NCBI GenBank assembly: GCA_963618735.1
Contig: CAVEUM010000002.1
Span: forward strand, 54,144 to 118,143
Direction of reading: 5' to 3'
DNA: 64,000 nt
Source of the DNA: CAKUFA01 sp963618735
GTDB lineage: Bacteria > Bacillota > Clostridia > Christensenellales > Aristaeellaceae
The position numbers were made by a program, and so were the translations under genes. The stretch's first letter is position 1. The number at the start of each line of letters is the position of its first letter. Positions 33,499 to 40,984 of the stretch are shown in pieces. The notes under the pieces are model-generated. The model saw nothing but the letters and a program-made list of their open reading frames with translations, was not told the origin of the DNA and searched no databases.

Positions 33499-33659
33499 TT
33501 ACTTTCCATCATGCAGCAGTCGTCATGAGTAAGTACTCCATTCAGTCATCATCGTCATTTCTTTCCGCCAGGCGGGATTCTTCCTTGATTCAAATTCGCC
33601 GATCAAGGTATCTTTTCAGACAAAGTGAAAAGTTTTTCTGTTCTTTTCATGTTCGCCAC
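33499..33659. other. Gene-poor part of the exoA-icd divergent region
   Basis: No convincing gene. It contains an inverted repeat CCTTGAT/ATCAAGG (33582-33607) and a short CCGCC/GGCGG palindrome just before it. On the minus strand several tiny overlapping frames occur without good ribosome binding sites. The pieces could be regulatory or an unrecognised RNA. Confidence 0.35.
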
Positions 33660-33688
33660 TTGAAACATCCTCCCACCTTCGCTACAAT
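33660..33688 (+). promoter_or_regulatory. Promoter of icd
   Basis: TTGAAA (33660-33665), 17 bases, TACAAT (33683-33688), 30 nt upstream of the icd ATG. Confidence 0.8.
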
Positions 33689-33718
33689 AGACAGGAAGTA
33701 CCGCAAAGGAGCAGCTTT

Positions 33719-34915
33719 ATGACAAAGATTCAAATGAAAACGCCGCTGGTTGAGATGGACGGCGATGAAATGACCCGGATTCTCTGGGCTGATATTAAAA
33801 AACTGTTGATTGAGCCGTTTGTTGACCTGAAGACCGAATATTACGACCTTGGCTTGCCGCATCGCGATGAAACCCGCGACCAGGTAACCATTGACAGTGC
33901 GCTGGCCACCAAAAAGTACGGCGTTGCTGTGAAGTGCGCCACCATTACCCCCAATGCCCAGCGCGTGGAAGAATACAAGCTCCACGAAATGTGGAAGAGC
34001 CCCAACGGCACCATTCGCGCCATGCTGGATGGTACGGTGTTCCGTTCGCCCATTCTGGTGAAGGGCGTTCATCCCACCGTGCGTACTTGGGAAAAGCCGA
34101 TCACCATTGCACGTCACGCCTACGGTGATGTGTACCGCAATGTGGAGATGACCGTTCCCGGCCCCGGCACGGCAGAGTTGGTTTTCACCGCTGCTGACGG
34201 CACGGAAACCCGCAAGAAGATCTTCGACTTCAAGTCTGCAGGCATCCTGCAGGGCATTCACAATGTGGACGCATCTATTGAGTCCTTCGCGCATTCCTGC
34301 TTCCGCTATGCCCTGAGCCTGAAGCAGGATCTGTGGTTCTCCACCAAGGACACCATTTCCAAGACATACGATCACCGCTTCAAGGACATTTTCCAGGAGA
34401 TTTTCGACCGTGATTACAAGGCCGCTTTTGAAGAGGCTGGCATCACGTACTTCTACACCCTGATTGATGATGCCGTAGCTCGTGTGGTTCGCTCCAAAGG
34501 CGGATTTATCTGGGCCTGCAAGAACTACGACGGTGACGTGATGAGCGACATGATCGCCACAGCCTTTGGCTCTCTGGCCATGATGACCAGCGTGCTGGTG
34601 TCCCCTGACGGCAATTTCGAGTACGAAGCCGCTCACGGCACGGTCACGCGGCATTACTACCGTTACCTGAAGGGTGAAGAAACCAGCACCAATCCCGTTG
34701 CAACAATTTTCGCCTGGACAGGTGCACTGCGCAAGCGCGGTGAACTGGATGCGCTGCCTGACCTTTGCGCCTTTGCTGACAAGCTGGAGAAGGCTACCAT
34801 TGACACCATTGAGTCTGGCGTGATGACGAAGGATCTGGCACTGCTGTGGGATGGCGGAGCAACCGGTGTGAACAGCCGTACTTTCCTGGAAGCTATCGCT
34901 GCACGGCTAATGTAA
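33719..34915 (+). CDS. icd: NADP-dependent isocitrate dehydrogenase, eukaryote-like dimeric type
   Basis: A 398-residue enzyme oxidising isocitrate to 2-oxoglutarate and CO2. It opens TPLVEMDGDEMTRILW and contains CATITPNAQRVEEYKLHEMWKSPNGTIRA (substrate-binding), GTVFRSPI, ITIARHAYGDVYR, KTYDHRFKDIFQ, AFGSLAMMTSVL, and EAAHGTVTRHYY with the NADP-specific His/Arg context. This is the subfamily related to mammalian IDH1/IDH2, also found in Bacteroidota and Clostridia, not the E. coli Icd type. It supplies 2-oxoglutarate for glutamate synthesis. The ribosome binding site is AAAGGAG. Confidence 0.96.
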   Translation: MTKIQMKTPLVEMDGDEMTRILWADIKKLLIEPFVDLKTEYYDLGLPHRDETRDQVTIDSALATKKYGVAVKCATITPNAQRVEEYKLHEMWKSPNGTIRAMLDGTVFRSPILVKGVHPTVRTWEKPITIARHAYGDVYRNVEMTVPGPGTAELVFTAADGTETRKKIFDFKSAGILQGIHNVDASIESFAHSCFRYALSLKQDLWFSTKDTISKTYDHRFKDIFQEIFDRDYKAAFEEAGITYFYTLIDDAVARVVRSKGGFIWACKNYDGDVMSDMIATAFGSLAMMTSVLVSPDGNFEYEAAHGTVTRHYYRYLKGEETSTNPVATIFAWTGALRKRGELDALPDLCAFADKLEKATIDTIESGVMTKDLALLWDGGATGVNSRTFLEAIAARLM

Positions 34916-34932
34916 CCGCATGGAGGATTATT

Positions 34933-35226
34933 ATGGACGCAGATGAAAATATTCTTGTTCTTGCCGATGGTGACGGGAACGATGTCCCCTTTCAGATTCT
35001 TGATGACATTACCCTGAATGACAACCGTTATGTGGTTTTGGTCGCCCTGAATGAGGACGAAGACGACGGCGGCGTGCTCATTTTCCGTGTGGATGAAGAT
35101 GAGGACGGCAACGAAGCTTTCGAGCCCGAGGAAGACGGTGCCATGCTGCAGCGCGTGCTGGACACCTTTATCGTGGATGATGAAGGCAACAGCTACAGCG
35201 AGGAGGATTTTGTCCCTGCTGAATAA
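34933..35226 (+). CDS. DUF1292-family small acidic protein
   Basis: A 97-residue, very acidic protein. The ILVLADGDGNDVPFQILDDI start, NDNRYVVLVALNEDEDDGGVLIFRVDEDEDG centre and FIVDDEGN end match DUF1292 (YrzB-like) proteins of Firmicutes, whose function is not established. ATG 34933 has GGAGG upstream. It is 17 nt after icd and shares its terminator. Confidence 0.85.
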   Translation: MDADENILVLADGDGNDVPFQILDDITLNDNRYVVLVALNEDEDDGGVLIFRVDEDEDGNEAFEPEEDGAMLQRVLDTFIVDDEGNSYSEEDFVPAE

Positions 35227-35240
35227 AGGCCGCATCATTA

Positions 35241-35284
35241 AAACAGAGGCTGTGAGAAACGCTTTCACAGCCTCTGTTTTTGTT
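35241..35284 (+). terminator. Terminator of the icd operon
   Basis: A near-perfect 14-bp stem (AAACAGAGGCTGTGA / TCACAGCCTCTGTTT) followed by TTTTTG, 14 nt after the DUF1292 stop. Confidence 0.95.
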
Positions 35285-35293
35285 TGGACACCT

Positions 35294-35400
35294 TTAGGCA
35301 GCACCGCACAATTCGGCGGCGCCGCTGAATGCGCCTTTTGCGTCATCTGCCACAAAATTCACGATTCATCGTACCACTTCATTTGTGCGGTATTGCCTTA
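35294..35400. repeat. Palindromic ~107-bp element with terminal inverted repeats (MITE/REP-like)
   Basis: The left end TTAGGCAGCACCGCACAA (35294-35311) is the inverse of the right end (35383-35400, reading TAAGGCAATACCGCACAA on the minus strand) with three mismatches in 18. Inside are a near-perfect 20-bp palindrome (35310-35329, GGCGGCGCCGCT core) and a second one (ACGATtcATCGT near 35361-35372). It carries no gene. It sits directly after the icd terminator, and its right end supplies the stop codon of the minus-strand beta-helix gene. A non-autonomous mobile element or multi-copy structured repeat is the best reading. Confidence 0.6.
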
Positions 35401-36057
35401 CTTTTTTTCTACCACAACGCCGCCGGTCTTCCAGATGGAATAAGCAGGGACAAGACCCCGCACGCAGCTCAAGGGATAAATGTTGCTGTTGCGGCCGATG
35501 ACAGTGCCGGGATTCAGCACGCTGTTGCAGCCGACTTCCACAAAATCGCCCAGCATGGCGCCCATTTTCTTCAGCCCTGTTGCCGCTTGCTCTTCCCCGT
35601 TGTGAACAACCACCAATCCTTTGTCGCTCTTCACATTGGAGGTAATGGAGCCCGCCCCCATGTGGCTCTTGTAGCCCAGGATACTGTCTCCCACATAATT
35701 GTAATGAGGCGTCTGCACATTATCGAAGAGAATCACGTTCTTCAGCTCCACCGAGTTGCCCACCACGCAGTGTTCCCCTACCAGTGCCGAGCCGCGGACA
35801 AAAGCACAGTGCCGCACCTCTGTTTCCGCACCGATGATGCAGGGTGCCCCCAGATAAGCCGTCGGTGCCACAATGGCCGTACGGTGTACCCACACCTGCG
35901 GCGACACTTCCGTGTACTCCGCAGGATCCAGCGTCTTGCCCAGATCAACAATCATTTGCTTGATGCCCCCAAGGGCTTCCCATGGATAGGTGAACCGGCT
36001 TAGATAATCCTTTGCCAGGGTATGATTCAAATCATAAAGTTCCTGTACGGTCAGCAT
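35398..36057 (-). CDS. Left-handed beta-helix (hexapeptide) nucleotidyl/acyltransferase-like protein
   Basis: The protein has 219 residues. A short N-terminal helical part (LTVQELYDLNHTLAKDYLSRF, EALGGIKQMIVDLGKTL) is followed by many hexapeptide-type turns (TAIVAPTAYLGAPCIIGAETEV, CVVGNSVELKNVIL, NYVGDSILGYKSHMGAGSITSNVKSD, FVEVGCNSVLNPGTVIGRNSNIYP). It resembles the C-terminal half of GlmU-type enzymes; no nucleotidyltransferase domain is present. The acyl acceptor is unknown. The stop codon lies within the adjacent palindromic element. It follows the flavin reductase gene by 18 nt. Confidence 0.82.
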   Translation of the reverse strand: MLTVQELYDLNHTLAKDYLSRFTYPWEALGGIKQMIVDLGKTLDPAEYTEVSPQVWVHRTAIVAPTAYLGAPCIIGAETEVRHCAFVRGSALVGEHCVVGNSVELKNVILFDNVQTPHYNYVGDSILGYKSHMGAGSITSNVKSDKGLVVVHNGEEQAATGLKKMGAMLGDFVEVGCNSVLNPGTVIGRNSNIYPLSCVRGLVPAYSIWKTGGVVVEKK

Positions 36058-36075
36058 CGTTGTCTCTCCTGTCAC

Positions 36076-36687
36076 TTATTTCTGATAGACCTTCATGCGC
36101 TTTTCCAGCACTTCAGGCCGAGCCACAGAATAGCCGAAGAAGCCCAGCACATCCGCCGCCCGCTGATAAACGCCATGGGTATAGCAGACGAGACCCAGCT
36201 TCTCCATGCGAAGGGAGCCGTCTTCCTCAAACAGCCTATCCTGCACCTGAACGCTCACTACTTCACCGATGAACATATCATGGCTGCCAAGCTCCAGCAC
36301 CTGACGCACCTTACATGCCAGATAAGCAGGGCATTCCTCAATGGCAGGCGCATACTGCAAGCCTTCCGCAGCGATGGGATGAAGTCCCGTTGCCGCGAAC
36401 TTGTCTCCATCACGGCCGGAGCGGACACCGCAGTAGTCCATGGCCTTGCAATGCTCCGCGTCCACCAGATTCACCACAAACTCGCCGCTATCCCTGATTA
36501 TGTCATGGGAATAGCGCTTCTTCTGCACGCTTACAGAAACCATGGGCGGTTCTGAATTCACCGTGCCTGCCCATGCGACAGTCAGCATATTGGGCTTAGC
36601 GCCCTCTTCCTTTCCGCAGCATGATACCAGCACCGCAGGTACAGGATTCAGAAACGTACAGGGCTGCAAGGAGCGGAACTTCTCCAT
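36076..36687 (-). CDS. Flavin reductase-like (FMN-binding split barrel) protein
   Basis: The protein has 203 residues. PVPAVLVSCCGKEEGAKPNMLTVAWAGTVNSEPPMVSVSVQKKRYSHDII is the typical start of the flavin-reductase-like domain, with FVVNLVDAEHCKAMDYCGVRSGRDGDKF next. Members bind FMN and act in electron transfer or flavin reduction. ATG 36687 has AAGGAG upstream. The promoter overlaps that of the divergent metallophosphoesterase. Confidence 0.9.
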   Translation of the reverse strand: MEKFRSLQPCTFLNPVPAVLVSCCGKEEGAKPNMLTVAWAGTVNSEPPMVSVSVQKKRYSHDIIRDSGEFVVNLVDAEHCKAMDYCGVRSGRDGDKFAATGLHPIAAEGLQYAPAIEECPAYLACKVRQVLELGSHDMFIGEVVSVQVQDRLFEEDGSLRMEKLGLVCYTHGVYQRAADVLGFFGYSVARPEVLEKRMKVYQK

Positions 36688-36721
36688 CGTCAATCGATCT
36701 CCTTCTTTATGAATCAACTGC

Positions 36722-36750
36722 TTTACGTAGTCTGTTTTTTAGTGTACAAT
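36722..36750 (+). promoter_or_regulatory. Promoter of the metallophosphoesterase gene
   Basis: TTTACG (36722-36727), 17 bases, TACAAT (36745-36750). It overlaps the oppositely directed promoter at 36741-36769. Confidence 0.6.
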
Positions 36751-36769
36751 GTTTCTGTTCACCTGTCAA
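36741..36769 (-). promoter_or_regulatory. Promoter of the flavin reductase operon
   Basis: TTGACA (36764-36769), 17 bases, TACACT (36741-36746) on the minus strand. Its -10 shares two bases with the plus-strand -10, so RNA polymerase can occupy only one of the two at a time. Confidence 0.75.
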
Positions 36770-36792
36770 CATACATCTCAGGAGGGCTTTTC

Positions 36793-37683
36793 ATGGGCTA
36801 TCACCCAAGGCACCGCGCCAATGAGCGCCAGTACCGCCGCACACATCTGATTTCGCGGTTGATCACCTTCGTCATTCTGATTGTGATTGTCGGCTATCCT
36901 TTCTTTGAGCCGTTCAATATTCAGGTTGACCGAAACACCATCACTACTTCGTCGCTTAGCAGCGACATCGGCACCTTAAGTGTCGTCTACGTTTCCGATA
37001 TTCACATGAGCAATTACTTCAGTCAAAGCCGTGTGAATGAGCTCATCAGCCAAATCAACGCGCTGAATCCTGATTTGATTCTTTTGGGCGGCGACTACGC
37101 AACCGATGCCGAGAGCGCCGTGGAATTTTTCAGGAATTCTACTAAGTTTCACGCGCGATACGCCGTATGTGCCGTAGTAGGTGACGCTGACCGCGCCGGT
37201 GCCAGCAACAACCTGAACGAACTGCGCGCCGCCATGATCAGTGCCGGCGTAACGCCGCTGATTAACGATGTGACGCAGGTGCGCATCGGCAACGGTTCTG
37301 TGTGGATTGCCGGTGTGGACGATGCCAATTCCGGCACGCCAAGTCTTTCTTCCGTGTCTGCCAAGGTCACAAAAGACGATTTTGTCATCCTGATGAGCCA
37401 CACCCCCAGTGTGATCACCGATGCACTGAAAGCCACCAGCTCTGACGGTTCTACCTCCTGGTTTGACCTCGGCCTGTTCGGTCACACCCATGGCGGGCAG
37501 GCGCCTCTGCTGGGCAATCTGCTCGGGCTGACCACCGACATCCCTGAGCGCTACATTTCCGGCTGGCTCAGCGAGAACAGAACGCCTCTGCTAATTTCCA
37601 ACGGCATTGGCACCATTGGTCTCCCCATTCGCGTGTTCCATCAGCCACAGTATCACGTGATTACCCTGAAATACGGGAAGTAA
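36793..37683 (+). CDS. Membrane-anchored metallophosphoesterase
   Basis: The protein has 296 residues. After a basic N-terminus (MGYHPRHRANERQYRRTH) comes one transmembrane helix (about 22-40). The calcineurin-like phosphoesterase domain follows: VVYVSDIHMSN (D-x-H), LILLGGDYAT (GGD), VCAVVGDADRAGASNN (where GNH[D/E] is expected, so this motif is altered), VILMSHTPSV and LGLFGHTHGGQ (GHTHGGQ). YkoQ/YaeI-like relatives cleave phospholipid or lipid-linked phosphates. ATG 36793 has CAGGAGG upstream. Confidence 0.9.
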   Translation: MGYHPRHRANERQYRRTHLISRLITFVILIVIVGYPFFEPFNIQVDRNTITTSSLSSDIGTLSVVYVSDIHMSNYFSQSRVNELISQINALNPDLILLGGDYATDAESAVEFFRNSTKFHARYAVCAVVGDADRAGASNNLNELRAAMISAGVTPLINDVTQVRIGNGSVWIAGVDDANSGTPSLSSVSAKVTKDDFVILMSHTPSVITDALKATSSDGSTSWFDLGLFGHTHGGQAPLLGNLLGLTTDIPERYISGWLSENRTPLLISNGIGTIGLPIRVFHQPQYHVITLKYGK

Positions 37684-37698
37684 CCCACACTGCTGAAA

Positions 37699-37734
37699 AG
37701 AGCCCCCTGAAAAATTCAGGAGGCTCTCTTTTTC
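37699..37734 (+). terminator. Terminator after the metallophosphoesterase gene
   Basis: A 12-bp stem with one mismatch (AGAGCC-CCTGAA / TTCAGG-GGCTCT) followed by CTTTTT. It lies 15 nt after the stop and just past the end of the convergent ferredoxin gene. Confidence 0.9.
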
Positions 37735-37743
37735 ATGCTTGAA

Positions 37744-37914
37744 TTATTCCTGAGCAGGGGCACCAACGGGGCAAACGCCTGCGCAAGCGCCGCACTCGAT
37801 GCACTTTTCAGAATCGATTTCGTACTGATCCGCGCCCTCAGAAATTGCAGACATGGGGCACTCAGCTTCGCAGCTGCCGCACTTAATGCAATCACTGGAA
37901 ATCTTGTATGCCAT
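37744..37914 (-). CDS. fdx: 2[4Fe-4S] ferredoxin
   Basis: A 56-residue clostridial-type ferredoxin: MAYKISSDCIKCGSCEAECP followed by the second cluster motif CIECGACAGVCPVGAP. All eight cysteines (two CxxCxxCxxxCP sets) are present. It transfers low-potential electrons between oxidoreductases of an anaerobe. ATG 37914 has AGGAGGTG upstream. It is a monocistronic gene. Confidence 0.97.
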   Translation of the reverse strand: MAYKISSDCIKCGSCEAECPMSAISEGADQYEIDSEKCIECGACAGVCPVGAPAQE

Positions 37915-38032
37915 GATGTTACACCTCCTATAAAATGTTCATGCAGGGGATTCCCGCATGATTCCTACGGCATTATGATACCATGCCTGCAGGATTTTTT
38001 CAAGGGGCGAACCTCACAAAAAACAAGAATGG

Positions 38033-39361
38033 TTAAATGGTATCGTCCTCGTCGGACTCATCCGCAAACACGTGGGTTTCCTCGTGATCCTCAGGATCAA
38101 TCGTGGGCTTGACCTGTTCGTCCTTCTCTTCCCCCATTGCAGCGCGGAGTGCCTGTTCCACCGCCTGCTTCCAGGGGCTCACTGCAGGCTTTGCAGCAGG
38201 AGAATGTGCAGGAGCAGCCGCGGGCTTTTCCGCAACCTGAGGATTCTGCTGCACGGCGTTCTTATCCTTTGCAGGACGACGCTCTGCATTCTCGCGGCGA
38301 TTAGGCTTGCCGGCTTCACTGTTACGTTCGCCCTTGCGGTCACGCTGACGGGGCTGACGCGGAGGTTTTGCAGGCGAGTTCTTCTCTCGGGATGTCTCCT
38401 GAGCCTGCTCGTCGGCGTTATGCTGTTCAGTCGTCTCATCAGGTGCAACGGCAATATCCATCATCTGCTCAGGTGCAGCCTGTTCGGCCGTCTGATCCAT
38501 CGCGGGTACAGTTTCTGCTGCAGCCGTTTCCTGCGCCATTGCCTGCATTTGAGCACCGGGCTTCTGAATCTGATCCAGCGGATAATCTTTCAATTCGCTG
38601 CTATCACCCTTCTGAATGCGCACACGGACAGATTCCTTGATCACATTCAGATCCCAAACCACGCCAATGCCATCAGGCGTAGAAACTTCCTTGCCGACCT
38701 TCGGCATACGCTTGCGGGTCTGCTCGTAGGTATCTTCCTCGTACTTCAGGCAGCACATCAGTCGGCCGCAAACGCCGCTGATTTTGGTGGGATTCAGGGA
38801 CAGGTTCTGTTCCTTTGCCATCTTGATGGAAACAGGCTGGAAATCCCCCAGGAACGCGCCGCAGCAAATGGGACGTCCGCAAGGTCCCAGACCGCCCAGC
38901 ATTTTGGCTTCATCGCGGACGCCAATCTGACGCAATTCGATGCGTGTCTTAAAAACAGCCGCCAGATCCTTCACCAGCGAACGGAAGTCTACCCGACCAT
39001 TGGCCGTAAAGTAGAACAGGATTTTGCTGTTATCGAAGGTATATTCCACCGATACCAGCTTCATATCCAGCTTATGCTCGCTAATCTTCTTCTGGCAGAT
39101 CGTATATGCTTCCTTCTCGTGCTGCTTGTTTTCCTCTGCATGCTGCACATCCTGTGCGGTAGCGATGCGCACCACCTGCTTCAGCGGGGAAGACAGCTGC
39201 TCATCATTGAGCTCGCGAACGCCCGTTACGACCTCGCCCAACTCAATGCCGCGGGTGGTTTCCACCACCACAAAATCCCCCGGGGTAGGCCAATAGGGGC
39301 CCGGATCAAAAAAATAGAGTTTGCCAGCATTCTTGAATCGAACGCCAATAACATTTACCAT
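38033..39361 (-). CDS. ricT: PSP1-domain protein RicT (YaaT) with long disordered tail
   Basis: A 442-residue protein. Residues 1-270 are the RicT core: VIGVRFKNAGKLYFFDPG, VVETTRGIELGEVV, KLDMKLVSVEYTFDNSKILFYFTANGRVDFRSLVKDLA and the Cys-rich GGLGPCGRPICCGAFLGDF...SGVCGRLMCCLKYEEDTY that ligates an iron-sulfur cluster. The C-terminal ~170 residues are Ala/Glu/Gln/Arg/Pro-rich and disordered, an extension beyond the usual ~275 residues. In Bacillus the RicA-RicF-RicT complex promotes mRNA processing by RNase Y. It overlaps holB by 7 nt. Confidence 0.93.
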   Translation of the reverse strand: MVNVIGVRFKNAGKLYFFDPGPYWPTPGDFVVVETTRGIELGEVVTGVRELNDEQLSSPLKQVVRIATAQDVQHAEENKQHEKEAYTICQKKISEHKLDMKLVSVEYTFDNSKILFYFTANGRVDFRSLVKDLAAVFKTRIELRQIGVRDEAKMLGGLGPCGRPICCGAFLGDFQPVSIKMAKEQNLSLNPTKISGVCGRLMCCLKYEEDTYEQTRKRMPKVGKEVSTPDGIGVVWDLNVIKESVRVRIQKGDSSELKDYPLDQIQKPGAQMQAMAQETAAAETVPAMDQTAEQAAPEQMMDIAVAPDETTEQHNADEQAQETSREKNSPAKPPRQPRQRDRKGERNSEAGKPNRRENAERRPAKDKNAVQQNPQVAEKPAAAPAHSPAAKPAVSPWKQAVEQALRAAMGEEKDEQVKPTIDPEDHEETHVFADESDEDDTI

Positions 39362-40374
39362 CGGACACTTTCCTCCATCAGACTAAACAGCAGTTTTTCG
39401 ACCACTGCCTGCCAGTTCACCTGGCTCAGACGCATCTTTCGCGCCTGCCAAACGGCATCAATCAATGCCGAGAAATTTTCGTAAGGAGCTTCCTGTGCCA
39501 TGCGTTGCCATCCCTGCGGCAAATCACTCACCGCAGATGCAGGCAGTCTGCCAAGGCGCACCATCAAAAGGGTGCGGATCACATCCTCCACGTCATCCAG
39601 CAGTTCCGCAGCGTCATCCTTGCGATCCTTCCATTGGTTGGATACCCGCAGAATATCGCTCCGTCCCTGCAGGGCAAAGAAATCCTGCATGACGCTTTGG
39701 CGGCGTTGCCAGTAATCTTCGTCCGCCGCCACGGTCAGTGCCTTGCCAATGGAACCGCCGCTGACGCGAATAGCCTGCTCGCAGCGATCTTCATTGACGC
39801 CATGCTCCCGCAATACACGGCGCACCACCGCATCGTCCCACGGGTGGAGCTTCAATCCGCGGCAACGGCTGATAATCGTAGGCAAGAGCTGCTCCGGCGC
39901 CTCTGCAATCAGCAGAAAGACCACCCCCGGAACAGGTTCTTCCAGGGTTTTCAGCAGGCAGTTCTGCGCCGCAGGATTCATTTTCTCCGCCTGCGGAATA
40001 ATGACCACACGGTAGCCGCCTTCGTAGGCATGCTCGCCTACAGCCTTGATGACATCGCGCACGGTATCCACTACGATGGTGCTTTTCCCCTTCTCAACCT
40101 CCACGGTCATCACGTCAGGATGGTTATCGTCCATTACCTGCATGCAGCCCGGACAGCGGCCGCAGGGCTTGTGCTCCCCTGTGCACATCAGGTACTGAGC
40201 AATGCGCCTGGCCAGGGTTTTCTTGCCCATGCCGCTCAATCCCGTAATGAGATAGGCATGCACAAAGGTGCCATCCTGCAGGGTCTTCATCAGCCCATCA
40301 TACACGGCACCCTGCGGAGCAAAGTCCTTCAGCAGGGGCACCTGGGCGGGCACTTTCTCCCGATCATCGGTCAC
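39355..40374 (-). CDS. holB: DNA polymerase III delta' subunit
   Basis: A 339-residue clamp-loader AAA+ protein. LITGLSGMGKKTLARRIAQYLMC (Walker A), CGRCPGCMQVMDDNHPDVMTVE (zinc Cys), VVIIPQAEKMNPAAQNCLLKTLEEPVPGVVFLLIAEAPEQLLPTIISRC (sensor 1 and SRC motif) are all present. Together with darA upstream and ricT downstream this reproduces the conserved Firmicute darA-holB-ricT order. Confidence 0.93.
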   Translation of the reverse strand: MTDDREKVPAQVPLLKDFAPQGAVYDGLMKTLQDGTFVHAYLITGLSGMGKKTLARRIAQYLMCTGEHKPCGRCPGCMQVMDDNHPDVMTVEVEKGKSTIVVDTVRDVIKAVGEHAYEGGYRVVIIPQAEKMNPAAQNCLLKTLEEPVPGVVFLLIAEAPEQLLPTIISRCRGLKLHPWDDAVVRRVLREHGVNEDRCEQAIRVSGGSIGKALTVAADEDYWQRRQSVMQDFFALQGRSDILRVSNQWKDRKDDAAELLDDVEDVIRTLLMVRLGRLPASAVSDLPQGWQRMAQEAPYENFSALIDAVWQARKMRLSQVNWQAVVEKLLFSLMEESVRW

Positions 40375-40402
40375 AGTTGTTTTTCCTCCCCTTTGCTGCT
40401 TT

Positions 40403-40735
40403 TCACAGCTTCAGGAATTGATCCACCGTCAGCACAAACACCGTTGCACCGCCTACGGTCACCTCAATGGGCACCGGCGAATAGGACGATCCGCCGACGC
40501 TGGTCAAATCAGCAGGTGCGGTCGTCACCTGCTTGCGAGACTTGCAAACCTTTTCAATGATGCTCATGGCATCCTGAAATTTATCATCCTCCACGCCCAG
40601 GAGAAGGGTAGTGTTGCCGGCGCGCAGAAATCCACCGGTCGTGGCCAGCTTCGTTACGCTAAAGCCCCCGCTCATCAGGCTGGAAACCAGGCGGGATGCG
40701 TCTTCGTCCTGAACAATTGCAATGATCAGCTTCAT
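40403..40735 (-). CDS. darA: Cyclic-di-AMP receptor, DarA/PstA
   Basis: A 110-residue PII-like protein. MKLIIAIVQDEDASRLVSSLMSGGFSVTKLATTGGFLRAGNTTLLLGVEDDK matches DarA (YaaQ), including the TGGFLRxGNTT c-di-AMP-binding segment. ATG 40735 has AAGGAGGG upstream. C-di-AMP controls potassium and wall homeostasis in Firmicutes; the direct output of DarA is not known. In Bacillus tmk precedes it; here tmk is absent and a divergent ABC-F gene follows. Confidence 0.94.
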   Translation of the reverse strand: MKLIIAIVQDEDASRLVSSLMSGGFSVTKLATTGGFLRAGNTTLLLGVEDDKFQDAMSIIEKVCKSRKQVTTAPADLTSVGGSSYSPVPIEVTVGGATVFVLTVDQFLKL

Positions 40736-40834
40736 CAGGAACCCTCCTTGCTGGATCTGATCTGTGCCTTTCAGCACTTCTGACGGCGTATTTTCCTGCA
40801 CACAAATAGCAGCGATAACCCCGCCATCCTATCC

Positions 40835-40863
40835 AGTATAACGCATATGCAGGATTTTTGCAA
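40835..40863 (-). promoter_or_regulatory. Promoter of darA-holB-ricT
   Basis: TTGCAA (40858-40863), 17 bases, TATACT (40835-40840) on the minus strand, about 100 nt before the start. Confidence 0.7.
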
Positions 40864-40984
40864 GCGCAGAGGCAATGGATCTATGTGCGTTCTGTGCAGT
40901 GTTTTTCCGTTCTTGCTATCGCTTTTTTGCGAATTCTATGGTATGATAGGATGTGCCAAAGAATAAATACTTTGAGGAGCTGCC

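Noticed and set aside
33327..33722. 131-codon plus-strand frame ahead of icd
   Set aside because: No ribosome binding site, overlaps the icd promoter and start, composition is implausible.
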